Positions 1 through 8,532 of a DNA stretch of 64,000 nucleotides are shown here, piece after piece; position 1 is the stretch's first letter; each line of letters opens with the position of its first letter. The notes beneath the pieces were generated by a model that saw nothing but the letters and a program-made list of their open reading frames with translations, was not told the DNA's origin and made no database searches. Source of the DNA: Longimicrobium sp. (lineage in GTDB: Bacteria > Gemmatimonadota > Gemmatimonadetes > Longimicrobiales > Longimicrobiaceae); contig DASUYB010000094.1 of NCBI GenBank assembly GCA_036377595.1, forward strand, positions 62,001 through 126,000, in the 5' to 3' direction. The position numbers and the translations under genes are program-made.

Positions 1-251
1 TCTCCAAGGTACCTCCGCGTAATCTCCTCCTGCAGGCGCTCGGGAGACCACTCCGGGTGCAGCGACTCGAGCTGGGAGCGCAGCGCACGGCGCATGTATC
101 GCGAGTGGCGGGCGGCGGCCTGGAGCCGCTGCTCCGGCGTCCAGCCGCGCAGTACCGCGATCAACTCCTCGTCGGCGAGCTCCACTGCGATCTCTCGCAG
201 CTCGCCGTCGATCACGCGGAAGACTCCGGTCCTGTTGTCGACGCGATCCAT
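1..251 (-). CDS. Small hypothetical protein, truncated by the window edge
   Basis: A minus-strand reading frame opens with ATG at 251 and stays open for 83 codons to the window edge, so the C-terminus is missing. The protein is charged and mostly helical. A central segment reads W-T-P-E-Q-R and is followed by H-P-E-W-S-P-E-R-L, a pattern I associate with small uncharacterised proteins that sit near nucleotidyltransferase-like or toxin-like genes. I do not recognise a function. It starts 11 nt after the stop of the HD-domain gene upstream, so the two are probably co-transcribed. Confidence 0.6.
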   Translation of the reverse strand, partial: MDRVDNRTGVFRVIDGELREIAVELADEELIAVLRGWTPEQRLQAAARHSRYMRRALRSQLESLHPEWSPERLQEEITRRYLG

Positions 252-262
252 GACCGTTGCTT

Positions 263-697
263 TCAGGAGCCGCTCACGTCGGACGTCAGCCGGCGCCAGG
301 CGCGGAGGTACTTGTTGAGCCGCTCCACGTCCTTCTCGCTGAGGTTGCCGGTGCGGCGAACGTCCATGTTGTCCTCGAGGTCGGCGATCTTCACGCGGCG
401 GGCAACGGGGTTCGCAGCGGAGCGGTCGACGAACGCGTCGTACGGCTCGCCCTCGCGCTTGGTGAGCGCGTCGACCGCCTCGACCACCTCCTCGGCGAAT
501 CCCCGCGCGCGGAGGTCGTCCAGCGTCCACGGCGTGTCCTCCACCACGTCGTGGAGCACGGCGGCCATGCGCTCGGCCTCGGTCTGCACGCGGAACATCA
601 CCCGCAGCGGGTGCAGGATGTACGGCGCGCCGGCGCGGTCCTTCTGCCCAGCGTGCGCCTCTACCGCGATGCGGATCGCCTCCTCGATGTTCGACAT
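263..697 (-). CDS. HD-domain phosphohydrolase, SpoT/MESH1-like small alarmone hydrolase
   Basis: This 144-residue protein is a stand-alone HD domain. Metal-binding positions are visible: His in 'YILHPLRV' (about residue 29), the HD pair in 'VLHDVVED' (about 48-49) and the Asp of 'VKIADLEDN' near 105. This is the arrangement of the hydrolase half of RelA/SpoT proteins and of MESH1, which remove pyrophosphate from (p)ppGpp. There is no synthetase, TGS or ACT domain and the length fits a small alarmone hydrolase. The substrate is inferred from the family. It is followed at short distance by the truncated hypothetical on the same strand. Confidence 0.75.
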   Translation of the reverse strand: MSNIEEAIRIAVEAHAGQKDRAGAPYILHPLRVMFRVQTEAERMAAVLHDVVEDTPWTLDDLRARGFAEEVVEAVDALTKREGEPYDAFVDRSAANPVARRVKIADLEDNMDVRRTGNLSEKDVERLNKYLRAWRRLTSDVSGS

Positions 698-786
698 GGG
701 TCGAATCTAAGCCTGTGGCTCCGGAGATGAAAACGCCCGCGCACCCCGGTCGGGATGCGCGGGCGATCTCGCGTCCGCCATCACGC

Positions 787-966
787 TCAGGAGCTGCCGA
801 TCTGCTCCAGCAGCGCGTTCAGGCGGCGCTGCTTGTCGTGCAGCGCCTCGCGCAGGTCGTAGTCGTCGGTGTGCACGATCTCGTCATGCAGCTCGTTCAG
901 GTAGTGGCTCAGCACCTCGCGCAGGAGGCCCGCGTCCTGGTCGGTCAGGTTCAGACTGGTTCCCAT
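787..966 (-). CDS. Small hypothetical protein (59 aa)
   Basis: The frame is open further upstream, but ATG 966 gives a compact protein starting 'MGTSLNLT', and the upstream extension is Arg/Ser-rich and looks non-coding. The product is one or two amphipathic helices rich in Leu, Glu, Asp and His ('LREVLSHYLNELHDEI') with no Cys and no membrane segment. Such single-helix-pair proteins are common as uncharacterised genes in this type of genome. No function is proposed. It lies downstream of lpdA on the same strand, about 150 nt away. Confidence 0.55.
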   Translation of the reverse strand: MGTSLNLTDQDAGLLREVLSHYLNELHDEIVHTDDYDLREALHDKQRRLNALLEQIGSS

Positions 967-1114
967 GGTCGGCATCGTAGAAGTCCTCGATTTCGCGGCG
1001 GAGGTTCCCGGGGTCGATCGGCGTCGCAGCTCGATCAACCGCTCGCCGCCCACCCATCCATCGGACGAAATCCCGCCCGCCCGTAAGGCAACCTCCGCGC
1101 CCGTCCCGTCGCCG

Positions 1115-2509
1115 CTAAATGTGGATGGCGCGCCCCGCCACCGCCAGCGCCGCCTCCTTCACCGCCTCGGGGAGCGTGGGATGCGCGTGCACCGTTCGCG
1201 CCACGTCTTCCGCCGCGCCCTGGAACTCCACCGCCAGCGCCGCCTCGGCGATCATGTCCGACGCGCGGGGCCCCAGGATGTGCAGCCCGAGGATGCGGTC
1301 GGTCTTCGCGTCGGCGATCACCTTCACGAAGCCGTCCTGCTCGGCCATCGCCTTCGCGCGCCCGTTGGCGGAGAAGGGAAACTTGCCGGTCTTGATCTCG
1401 TGCCCTGCGGCCTTCGCCTCTTCCTCGCTCATCCCCACCGACGCGATCTCGGGCCAGGTGTAGACGACGTTGGCGACGGCGTCGTAGTTGACGTGTCCGT
1501 GCTTCCCGGCGGCGAACTCCACGGCGGCCACGCCCTCTTCCTCCGCCTTGTGCGCCAGCATCCGCCCGCCGATCGCGTCGCCGATGGCGTAGATGCCGGC
1601 GACGCCGGTGTGGTAGCGCCCGTCCACCTTGATCACCCCGCGCTCCAGGCGGATCCCCTGCTCCTCGATGCCCATCCCCTCGGTGTACGCGCGCCGGCCG
1701 ACGGCCACGAGGAGATAGTCGCACTCGATCGGCTCCGCGCCCTCGACGGAGACGACCACCTTGTCACCCCGCCGCTCGGCGCCGGAGACGCGCTGGCCGG
1801 TGCGGATGTCGAAGCCCTGCTTGCGGAGGATGCGGTCGGCCGCCTTCACCACCTCGCCGTCCATCCCGGGGAGGATGCTGGGCATCGCCTCGAGCACCGT
1901 GACCTTCGCGCCCAGGCGCAGCCACACGCTTCCCAACTCCAGCCCGATCACCCCGCCGCCGACGACCACCAGGTGGCCGGGGACCTGGGGGATGGAGAGC
2001 GCGCCGGTGGAGTCGATGATGCGCTCGTGGTCGAACTTGAGGAACGGCAGCTCCACCGGGACGGAGCCCGGCGCCAGGACGATGTGCTTCGCCCGGACGA
2101 CCGTCTTCGTCCCGTCCTCCGCCGCCACCTCGATCGTCTCCGGCGAGGTGAGCCGGCCGAAGCCGCGGATCCACTCGATCTTGTTCTTCTTGAAGAGGTA
2201 GGCCACGCCGTCGGTGAGCCCCTTCACCACGCCGTCCTTGCGCGTGTGCAGCGCGGCGACGTCGATCTGCGGCTCGGCCACCTGGATGCCGTGGTCCCGC
2301 GCCTTGTGGCGGATCTGCTCGAACAGCTCGGAGCTGTCCAGCAGCGCCTTGCTGGGGATGCAGCCGATGCGCAGGCAGGTGCCCCCCAGCGCCGGCTCCT
2401 TCTCGATGCAGGCGGTCCTGAACCCCAGTTGCGCCGCGCGGATCGCCGCGACGTATCCGCCGGGCCCCGCGCCCAGCACCACCAGGTCGAACGTCTTCTC
2501 GTCAGCCAT
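1115..2509 (-). CDS. lpdA: Dihydrolipoyl dehydrogenase (E3)
   Basis: A 464-residue flavoprotein that reoxidises dihydrolipoamide on E2 and passes electrons to NAD+. It shows the N-terminal FAD-binding 'GAGPGGYVAA', the redox-active disulfide in 'GGTCLRIGCIPSK' (about residues 43-55, C-x4-C), an NAD-binding glycine motif 'VVGGGVIGLELGSV' near 183, and the C-terminal 'HAHPTLPEA' with the catalytic His-Glu pair. Length is normal for the family. It lies on the same strand as sucA and odhB, completing a 2-oxoglutarate dehydrogenase set, though about 500 nt containing a palindromic repeat separate it from odhB, so it may have its own promoter. Confidence 0.95.
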   Translation of the reverse strand: MADEKTFDLVVLGAGPGGYVAAIRAAQLGFRTACIEKEPALGGTCLRIGCIPSKALLDSSELFEQIRHKARDHGIQVAEPQIDVAALHTRKDGVVKGLTDGVAYLFKKNKIEWIRGFGRLTSPETIEVAAEDGTKTVVRAKHIVLAPGSVPVELPFLKFDHERIIDSTGALSIPQVPGHLVVVGGGVIGLELGSVWLRLGAKVTVLEAMPSILPGMDGEVVKAADRILRKQGFDIRTGQRVSGAERRGDKVVVSVEGAEPIECDYLLVAVGRRAYTEGMGIEEQGIRLERGVIKVDGRYHTGVAGIYAIGDAIGGRMLAHKAEEEGVAAVEFAAGKHGHVNYDAVANVVYTWPEIASVGMSEEEAKAAGHEIKTGKFPFSANGRAKAMAEQDGFVKVIADAKTDRILGLHILGPRASDMIAEAALAVEFQGAAEDVARTVHAHPTLPEAVKEAALAVAGRAIHI

Positions 2510-2560
2510 ATATCTGCAGTCCTTTTGGCCTTTACGTGTCAGCGGCCCGCTCCCCGAACA

Positions 2561-2753
2561 GTGTCATCCTGAGGGAGGCGCCGCACCGAACTCGTCACTG
2601 CACCAGCTCCTGGCGCCGACCGAAGGATCTACTCGCCCCGCGGACAGGCCTGCTCGACGCGCCGAAATCTCCGCGGGACCAACAAGATCCTTCGGGCGCG
2701 GCAAGATATGGCGTGGACGCCGGTTGCGGCGCACCGCGTCCTCAGGATGACAT
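2561..2753. repeat. Nested palindromic repeat of about 190 bp (MITE/REP-like)
   Basis: The outer arms are TCATCCTGAGG (2564-2574) and its exact complement CCTCAGGATGA (2740-2750). Inner arms CGAAGGATCT (2621-2630) and AGATCCTTCG (2685-2694) are also exact complements, so the element folds as a nested cruciform. It occupies most of the lpdA-odhB gap, with no recognisable gene at 2510-2872. A second small hairpin, AGTGCGGG/CCCGCACT, lies at 2820-2848. An element with the same architecture lies at 18283-18468. Confidence 0.75.
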
Positions 2754-2872
2754 CACGGGTGTGAACACATCCATGCTCCAGCCACAGCGGCATTCTGGCG
2801 CATCCGCCCGATGCGCGAAAGTGCGGGCGTGCAACGCACTCCCGCACTTCCGCTCTCACACGGCGTGCCGTA

Positions 2873-3007
2873 TCACCGCTGGTCGAGGAGCAGCTCCTCG
2901 TAGATATCGTCCTCGCTGCTGCTCCAGATCTTGTCGAGCGCCGACTGCGTTGCCGCGAGCCAGAACGCTCGTTCCTCGTCGGTCTCCATCGCCTGCGGCA
3001 CGTCCAT
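2873..3007 (-). CDS. Small acidic hypothetical protein (44 aa), coupled to odhB
   Basis: A complete 44-codon frame starts with ATG 3007, only 3 nt after the odhB stop codon, and ends at TGA 2873. The product begins 'MDVPQAMETD' and contains 'AFWLAATQSALDKIW' followed by 'EDDIYEELL'. The W-L-A-A-x-Q-x-x-L-x-x-I-W and E-D-D-I-Y pattern resembles small antitoxin-like proteins that usually precede PemK/MazF genes. No toxin gene follows here; the palindromic repeat does. Spacing implies translational coupling to odhB. It could be an orphan antitoxin remnant or an unrelated small protein. Confidence 0.55.
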   Translation of the reverse strand: MDVPQAMETDEERAFWLAATQSALDKIWSSSEDDIYEELLLDQR

Positions 3008-3010
3008 CGA

Positions 3011-4333
3011 TCACCCCTCGATCAGCATCGCGAGCGGGTCTTCGAGGAGCTGCTTGACCGTCACCAGGAAGCGCACGGCCTCGCTGCCGTCCACGATGCG
3101 GTGGTCGTAGGTGAGGGCGACGTACATGATGGGGCGGATCGTGATCTCGCCATTCACCACCACCGGGCGCTCGACGATGTTGTGCATCCCCAGGATGCCG
3201 ACCTGCGGGGGGTTCAGGATCGGCGTCGACAGCATCGACCCGAAGATCCCGCCGTTGGTGATGGTGAAGGTGCCGCCCTGCAGCTCCTCCAGCGTCAGCT
3301 TGCCGTCGCGCGCCTTCTTCCCCAGCTCGCCGATCTCCCGCTCCAGCTCGGCGAAGGACTTCCGGTCGGCGTTGCGGACGACGGGGACGACCAGCCCCTC
3401 CTCGGCCCCGACGGCGATGCCGATGTCGTAGTACTGCTTGAGGACGATCTCGTCGCCCTGGATCTCGGCGTTCAGCCGCGGGAAGGTTTTCAGCGCGCCG
3501 ATCACCGCCTTGGTGAAGAACGACATGAAGCCGAGCTTCACCCCGTGCTTCTTGACGAACTCGTCCTGGCGGCGCTTGCGCAGCTCCATCACCGCGCTGA
3601 GATCGACCTCGTTGAAGGTCGTCAGGCTCGCCGTCGTCTGCTGCGCCTCCACCAGCCGCCGCGCGATGGTCTGCCGCCGGCGAGTCATCCGCTGGCGAAT
3701 CTCCGCCCGGTCGCCGTTCACCGACGGCGCGGCGGACGGAGCCGTCGCCGCCGCGGGCGCGGAGGTCGCGGGGGACGACGTCGCCGGCGCGGCGGCCGGT
3801 GCCTCGCGCTGCGGCGCGCCGGCGGCGGCGCGGCCGTCCTCGATGCGCTTGAGGACGTCTTCCTTGGTGACGCGCCCGTTGGGGCCGGAGCCCTGGACCG
3901 TCGCCAGGTCGATCCCGTGCTCGGCGGCGATGGCGCGCGCCGCGGGCGAGGTCGGCGCATCCGCGGAGCCGGCGGCGGGCGTCTCGGCCGTCACCGTCGC
4001 GGTGGCGGCGGACGCAGTGGGCGCGGCGGCGCCTTCCTTCTCCTCGTAGCGCGCGGTGGCGGCGCGGCCCTCCTCCGCGGCGGCGGGGGCGGCGGCGCCG
4101 GCCTCCATCTCCGCCAGCAGCTCGTTCACGCCGACGGTGTCGCCCTCGTTCTTGCGGATGGCGCCCAGCGTGCCGTCGGCGGGGGCGGCCACCTCGACCG
4201 TGATCTTGTCGGTCTCGAGCTCCACCAGCACCTCGTCCTTGCGGACGGCGTCGCCAGCCTTCTTCGACCAGCGGCCGACGGTGGCCTCGACGACGGACTC
4301 GCCCAGCGGCGGAACGCGAATCTCAACCGGCAT
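3011..4333 (-). CDS. odhB: Dihydrolipoyl succinyltransferase, 2-oxoglutarate dehydrogenase E2
   Basis: This 440-residue protein transfers the succinyl group from E1 to CoA through a lipoyl arm. Domains in order: an N-terminal lipoyl domain with the modified lysine in '[11 protein letters not shown]' (about residues 38-48); a long Ala/Pro linker; a peripheral-subunit binding domain ('[14 protein letters not shown]', about 130-165); a second Ala/Pro linker; and a catalytic domain ending in '[13 protein letters not shown]', which holds the active-site His. I chose ATG 4333 because it gives the canonical '[13 protein letters not shown]' start; upstream residues are repeat-derived. It follows sucA on the same strand. 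Confidence 0.93.
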   Translation of the reverse strand: MPVEIRVPPLGESVVEATVGRWSKKAGDAVRKDEVLVELETDKITVEVAAPADGTLGAIRKNEGDTVGVNELLAEMEAGAAAPAAAEEGRAATARYEEKEGAAAPTASAATATVTAETPAAGSADAPTSPAARAIAAEHGIDLATVQGSGPNGRVTKEDVLKRIEDGRAAAGAPQREAPAAAPATSSPATSAPAAATAPSAAPSVNGDRAEIRQRMTRRRQTIARRLVEAQQTTASLTTFNEVDLSAVMELRKRRQDEFVKKHGVKLGFMSFFTKAVIGALKTFPRLNAEIQGDEIVLKQYYDIGIAVGAEEGLVVPVVRNADRKSFAELEREIGELGKKARDGKLTLEELQGGTFTITNGGIFGSMLSTPILNPPQVGILGMHNIVERPVVVNGEITIRPIMYVALTYDHRIVDGSEAVRFLVTVKQLLEDPLAMLIEG

Positions 4334-4342
4334 CTCTGGAAC

Positions 4343-4625
4343 CCAGGGTACAGGGAACAGGGAACAGGGGACAGCTCCGGCGGCGCGGAGGCTGCTCCCG
4401 CCCTTCACTCAGGCTTTTCTCTCAATCGAGCGTCACGCGGAAGCTCGCTCCTGCCCGCGCCGAGGCGCCCTCTCCCTGCCGCTTCGCGGCGGTCCCTCCC
4501 CCAAAACCGACTGGGGGAGGGACGAAGGCGCTTCGCGCGGCTTACTTCGATCGCGCGGCGGCCGTCTCCTCGTCGGGACCAACTGCAGAGGTGGAGATCA
4601 AACCACTTGCTGTCCCCTGTCCTCT
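4343..4625. repeat. Inverted pair of ACAGGGA-type short repeats between sucA and odhB
   Basis: A short-period repeat of the word ACAGGGA occupies 4343-4375 and ends in AGGGGACAGC. Its complement GCTGTCCCCTGTCC lies at 4609-4622, next to the sucA stop codon, so the two can pair across the roughly 290-nt intergenic spacer. Inside the spacer is another hairpin, TCCCTCCCCC (4493-4502) with GGGGGAGGGA (4513-4522), whose loop is AAAACCGACT. I see no gene here. The structures lie within the likely sucA-odhB transcript. Confidence 0.55.
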
Positions 4626-7479
4626 AGAGCTTCCGCTTGCCGATCAGCGCGTCGGCGCCGGCCGGCGCGCCGGAGAGCGCGGCGCGCACGATGCGCGTCT
4701 GCTCGGCGGCGTGGCGGTGCGCGTAGCCCTCGGCGGGGCTGGCGCGCTCGGGGCGGCCCTCGTAGCGCAGCGGCAGCTCGCCCAGCAGCTCGCGCAGGCG
4801 CGGCTCCACGAAGGTCCACGCGCCCATGTTGCGCGGCTCCTCCTGCACCCACACCACCTCGCGCACGCCCGGGAAGCGCGCCAGCGCTTCGCGGATCTCC
4901 TCGCCGGGGAAGGGATACAGCTCCTCCACCCGTGCCACGGCGATCCGGTCCACCCCCTCGATCGACAGCCGCTCGGCGCGCTGCTCGTCGCCCGTGCCCA
5001 CCAGGTCCACGAACACCTTGCCGCTGCAGAGCACAAGCCGCGTGACCTCCTCGGCGCTCCCGCCGTACGGCTGGTCCACCAGCACCGGCTGGAAGGTGCC
5101 GGTGGCGAGCTGCTCCAGCGTGGCCGCGGCGTACGGGTGGCGCAGCAGGCTCTTGGGGCTCATCACGATCAGCGGGCGCGGCTGGCTGCCGAGGAACGCC
5201 GCCTGCCGGCGCAGGAGATGGAAAAACTGCGCGCTCGTCGTCGGGTAGACCACGCGGAGGTTGTCCTGCGCGCAGAGCTGGAGATAGCGCTCCAGGCGCG
5301 CGCTGGAATGCTCCGGCCCCTGCCCCTCGTAGCCGTGGGGGAGAAGGAGCGCCAGCCCGGACGTCTGCCCCCACTTCTGGAAGCTGGCCGCCAGGTACTG
5401 GTCGATCATCACCTGCGCGCCGTTGGCGAAGTCGCCGAACTGCGCCTCCCACAGCACCAGCGTCTGCGGATCGCACACCGAGTAGCCGTACTCGAAGCCC
5501 ACCACCGCCATCTCCGACAGCGGCGAGTTGTAGACCTCGAAGCTGGCCCGCGCCTGCGGCAGCGTGTGCAGCGGCGTGAGCTTGGCCCCCGTGTTCGCGT
5601 CGTGCAGCACCGCGTGGCGATGGCTGAAGGTGCCGCGCTCGGCGTCCTGCCCCGTCAGCCGCACCGGCACCCCCTCCGCCAGCAGCGACGCGAACGCCAG
5701 CGCCTCGGCGTGCCCCCAGTCGATCGCCGGGGCGGCCGAGTCCAGCGCGTCGCGCCGCTTCTGCAGCACGTTGCGCTCGAGGCGCGGGTTGGGGGTGAAG
5801 CCCTCGGGGCGCAGGAGCAGCCCCTCGTTCAGCTCGCGCAGGCGGTCCGCGTCCACGCCCGTGTGCAGCGGGTCGCGCCGGTGGCCGTTGCGCGACGGCT
5901 CGTCGTCCTCGTCGGCGTGATGCAGGTCGTCGGGGCCGAGCGAGGCCAGCACCCGCGCCAGCTCGTCGGTCACCGCCTTCGCCATCGCCTCCGCCTCTTC
6001 CGCGGTGACGACGCCCTCGCCCACCAGCCGCTGCGCGTACACCTCGCGCGCGGTGGGATGCGTGCGGATGGCCTCGTACATCACCGGCTGGGTAAAGAGC
6101 GGCTCGTCGCCCTCGTTGTGCCCCCAGCGCCGGTAGCCGACGAGGTCGATCACGAAGTCCTTGCGGAACTTCTGCCGGTAGGCGAAGGCCAGCCGGGTGA
6201 CCGCCAGGCACGCCTCGGGGTCGTCGGCGTTCACGTGCACCACGGGGATTTCGAACCCCTTGGCCAGGTCGCTGGCCCAGCGCGTCGACCGGTCTTCCTC
6301 GGGGTCGGTGGTGAAGCCGACCTGGTTGTTGGCGATGAGGTGCAGCGTGCCGCCCACGGTGTAGCCGCGCAGCCCGCGCATGTTCAGCGTCTCCGCCACC
6401 GTTCCCTGCCCGGGGAAGGCGGCGTCGCCGTGGATCAGCACCGCGAAGGCGGCATCGTGGTCCACCGCGGGGAGCCCCGGGCGCGAGGTATCGTCCTGCG
6501 ACGCGCGCGTCATCCCCACCACCACGGGGTTCACGAACTCCAGATGGCTGGGATTGGGGGAAAGGGTGACGCGGATGCGGCGGCCGCCGACCTCCCGCTC
6601 GCCCTCCCACCCCATGTGGTACTTCACGTCGCCCGACGGCTCGTCGGTGTTCTGACCGTCTTCCGCCGCGGGGGCAAGCTGCGCGCTCTGGAAGCCGGCC
6701 AGCATCATCGCGTACGGCTTGCCCAGCACGTGGGTGAGCACGTTCAGCCGGCCGCGGTGCGCCATCCCGATCAGCACCTCGCGCCCGCCCGCCTCGGCCG
6801 CCTCGCGCACCACCTCGTCGAGCATCGGGACCATGGCGTCGGTCCCCTCGATCGAAAAGCGCTTCTGGCCGAAGAAGGTGCGGTGCAGGAAGCGCTCGAA
6901 GCCGTCCACCTCGGTCAGCCGCTGCAGCAGCGCCTTCTTCCGCTCGGGGGGCAGCGGCTGGGCGTAGCGGCCGGTCTCGATGGCCTCGCGCAGCCAGGCG
7001 CGCTCGGCGGCGTGGGGGATGTGGTGGTAGTCGAACCCCACGCTGCCGCTGTAGATCTGCCGGAGGCGGCGCACCTCGGCCAGCAGGTTGGGCGAGCGCG
7101 GGTCGTGCCCGAGCACCACGGCCGCGGGGAGCGACTCCAGGTCGGACTCGCTCAGACCGTAGGATTCGAGGGCCAGCGCGGGATCGGGATCGGGCTCGGA
7201 GCCCAGCGGATCCAGCCGCGCGGCGGTCAGCCCGCGCGTGCGGATGGTGCGCGACATCTCGCGCGCCGACACCAGCTTGGAGACGTCGATCCCGGTCGCG
7301 GCGCCGGCCTGCCCGGCGGGCGCGGGCGTCGGAGCCGCCGCCTCGAGCCGCGCGGGAGAGAAGTCGCGGAAGTATGCCTGCCACTGCGCGTCCACCGAGC
7401 CGGGGTCGCGCAGGTACTGCTCGTAGAGGTCCAGCACGTAGCCCGCGTTGGGGCCGTGGAACTCGCGAAAATCGGACAT
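4624..7479 (-). CDS. sucA: 2-oxoglutarate dehydrogenase E1 (thiamine-diphosphate-dependent)
   Basis: A 951-residue enzyme decarboxylating 2-oxoglutarate and succinylating the E2 lipoyl group. The N-terminus 'MSDFREFHGPNAGYVLDLYEQYL' region is the typical E1o adaptor segment; the thiamine-binding core includes 'HGDAAFPGQGTVAETLNM', and the C-terminal transketolase-like half contains 'EAQFGDFANGAQ'. ATG 7479 was chosen because upstream in-frame codons give Arg-rich sequence without similarity to the family. It is the first gene of sucA-odhB; lpdA follows further downstream. The promoter must lie in 7480-7816, downstream of the structured RNA and its terminator. Confidence 0.95.
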   Translation of the reverse strand: MSDFREFHGPNAGYVLDLYEQYLRDPGSVDAQWQAYFRDFSPARLEAAAPTPAPAGQAGAATGIDVSKLVSAREMSRTIRTRGLTAARLDPLGSEPDPDPALALESYGLSESDLESLPAAVVLGHDPRSPNLLAEVRRLRQIYSGSVGFDYHHIPHAAERAWLREAIETGRYAQPLPPERKKALLQRLTEVDGFERFLHRTFFGQKRFSIEGTDAMVPMLDEVVREAAEAGGREVLIGMAHRGRLNVLTHVLGKPYAMMLAGFQSAQLAPAAEDGQNTDEPSGDVKYHMGWEGEREVGGRRIRVTLSPNPSHLEFVNPVVVGMTRASQDDTSRPGLPAVDHDAAFAVLIHGDAAFPGQGTVAETLNMRGLRGYTVGGTLHLIANNQVGFTTDPEEDRSTRWASDLAKGFEIPVVHVNADDPEACLAVTRLAFAYRQKFRKDFVIDLVGYRRWGHNEGDEPLFTQPVMYEAIRTHPTAREVYAQRLVGEGVVTAEEAEAMAKAVTDELARVLASLGPDDLHHADEDDEPSRNGHRRDPLHTGVDADRLRELNEGLLLRPEGFTPNPRLERNVLQKRRDALDSAAPAIDWGHAEALAFASLLAEGVPVRLTGQDAERGTFSHRHAVLHDANTGAKLTPLHTLPQARASFEVYNSPLSEMAVVGFEYGYSVCDPQTLVLWEAQFGDFANGAQVMIDQYLAASFQKWGQTSGLALLLPHGYEGQGPEHSSARLERYLQLCAQDNLRVVYPTTSAQFFHLLRRQAAFLGSQPRPLIVMSPKSLLRHPYAAATLEQLATGTFQPVLVDQPYGGSAEEVTRLVLCSGKVFVDLVGTGDEQRAERLSIEGVDRIAVARVEELYPFPGEEIREALARFPGVREVVWVQEEPRNMGAWTFVEPRLRELLGELPLRYEGRPERASPAEGYAHRHAAEQTRIVRAALSGAPAGADALIGKRKL

Positions 7480-7694
7480 GGGCCTGGTCACCCTTCGTGC
7501 GGACGCGCCCGCGCGGGCGCGCCTGAACGCCCGCCTTCCGTCGGCAGATTCGCGGCGGAAGGCGGGCAAAACGCCGTAACTTACACCGCGTTGCCGCCGC
7601 CCGCCACCGTGCGTTCCCCGGCGGGACTGCAACAATCAGACGCGGTCGAACCGCAGGTTCGGGGAGTGATACACCACACCCTCCTCCAACGACG

Positions 7695-7778
7695 ATGGAC
7701 TCACGCGGAGACGCGGAGGACGCGGAACACACGGAGACAGACCCTCATGCAGTTCTCCGCGTCTCCGCGTGAGTCCAT
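7695..7778. repeat. Long hairpin repeat, CTCACGCGGAG type
   Basis: A perfect 24-bp inverted repeat: the left arm is 7695-7718 and the right arm 7755-7778. The left arm contains ACTCACGCGGAGACGCGG, built from the short repeated word GACGCGGAG, and the 36-nt loop carries further copies (GGACGCGGAA, ACGGAGAC). It lies between the structured RNA and sucA. Related hairpins lie at 10443-10520, 42020-42095, 45576-45631 and 53140-53213. Confidence 0.85.
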
Positions 7779-7816
7779 CGAGATTGCTCGATCCGCGCCA
7801 ACAGTGGGGGCCGAAC

Positions 7817-7860
7817 ACAAAAAGAGAGCAGCGCCGTGTCTTTCGACTCGGCGCCGCTCC
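7817..7860 (-). terminator. Intrinsic terminator of the structured RNA
   Basis: On the minus strand a stem of GCGCCG/CGGCGC, extended by GTC/GAC and closed by a GAAA loop, is flanked by GAGC/GCTC pairing. It is followed by TCTCTTTTTGTG with five consecutive T at 7823-7819. This separates the RNA from the hairpin repeat and sucA downstream. Confidence 0.8.
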
Positions 7861-8150
7861 ACTGTCCGGCGGTCCTTTTCGAAGGTCCGCACCTTCGGGC
7901 TTCTGGAGAGGTTGCCGCATCGGGCCTCGGCCCGACCCCCGGGTTCGCCACCCGGCTCCTTTTGGGCTTCGTTCGACCGGCTTTCGCCCGCCGACGCAGC
8001 GCAGCAACAACGACCTACGTTTCAGCCCTCCGATCAGTCCCACCGGCCAGGCGCAGCATCTCAGGCCTTTTCCGCATGTGCCAGATCCCCTCGTCGGTTC
8101 ACCGGCGCGGCTCCCGGGCGTCCCCGTGATGACCGTCGCGCTGCACTCTG
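7817..8150 (-). ncRNA. Predicted structured non-coding RNA, about 334 nt, family not recognised
   Basis: This interval has no convincing coding frame but has every mark of a stable RNA gene on the minus strand. It has a near-consensus promoter (8157-8185), AT-rich upstream DNA and an intrinsic terminator. Read on the minus strand, the body contains successive hairpins capped by stable loops: GGCGGGCGAAAGCC, CCGGGTGGCGAACCCGG, CGGGCCGAGGCCCG, AAGGTGCGGACCTT and the GAAA-capped terminator. Size and promoter strength suit a housekeeping RNA such as tmRNA or RNase P RNA. However, I find neither the RNase P core GAGGAAAGTCC, nor tmRNA acceptor or TTCRA motifs, nor the SRP GGAAGG/AGCA loop. Coordinates are inferred from promoter and terminator. 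It could be a divergent known RNA or a new one. Confidence 0.65.
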
Positions 8151-8156
8151 GAGCCA

Positions 8157-8185
8157 ATGATACAGGCGTGGCACGGTTGGGTCAA
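8157..8185 (-). promoter_or_regulatory. Strong sigma-70-type promoter with AT-rich upstream element
   Basis: On the minus strand, TTGACC (8185-8180), a 17-nt spacer and TATCAT (8162-8157). About 45 nt of unusually AT-rich DNA (8188-8235) lie immediately upstream, in contrast to the GC-rich surroundings, as expected of an UP element in front of a highly expressed stable RNA. Transcription should begin near 8150. Confidence 0.8.
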
Positions 8186-8532
8186 GGGTTTTTATTTGAG
8201 AAGTTTTTCACAACCTAAATCGTTATAATTACTAGCTTTCGGTTTTCATCGGGTACGGTGGAATTTCGGAAAACATTGCACCCTCTTATGACGCGTTTCT
8301 CACGCCCTCGGCGGCATCCCCATGATCCATCCGGTCTTGCGAGATGCGGACGCGCAGGACGTTGACGGCGGCCTGCCGTTGGACCGCTTTCACACGCTTC
8401 CCGATCCCCATCGGCATTCCCGTCGGAGTGTCGTCCAGACGAGCTCCGTCGGCAGATTCTTGCGAAGCGCCTTCGTCGTGTAGATTGTCCTGCAGGGATG
8501 TGCTCCTCGAACCCACGCGACGGACTCCACGG

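Noticed and set aside
8020-8120. TPP riboswitch-like words on the minus strand (GGGG, CTGAGA, CTGATC, CGTAGG in order)
   Set aside because: The words appear in the right order and the downstream gene sucA uses thiamine diphosphate, but the conserved TAAT loop with its GG/CC stem is missing. The words also lie inside a 334-nt RNA with its own terminator 340 nt from sucA. Coincidence seems more likely.
7817-8150. tmRNA, RNase P RNA or SRP RNA
   Set aside because: Length and promoter would fit the first two, but by eye I find no GAGGAAAGTCC core, no tRNA-like acceptor or tag reading frame, and no SRP tetraloop motif. A covariance search could overturn this.
4591-8160. 1189-codon open frame opposite sucA
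   Set aside because: It overlaps sucA motifs on the opposite strand and its translation is Arg/Leu/His-rich without domains; a shadow frame.
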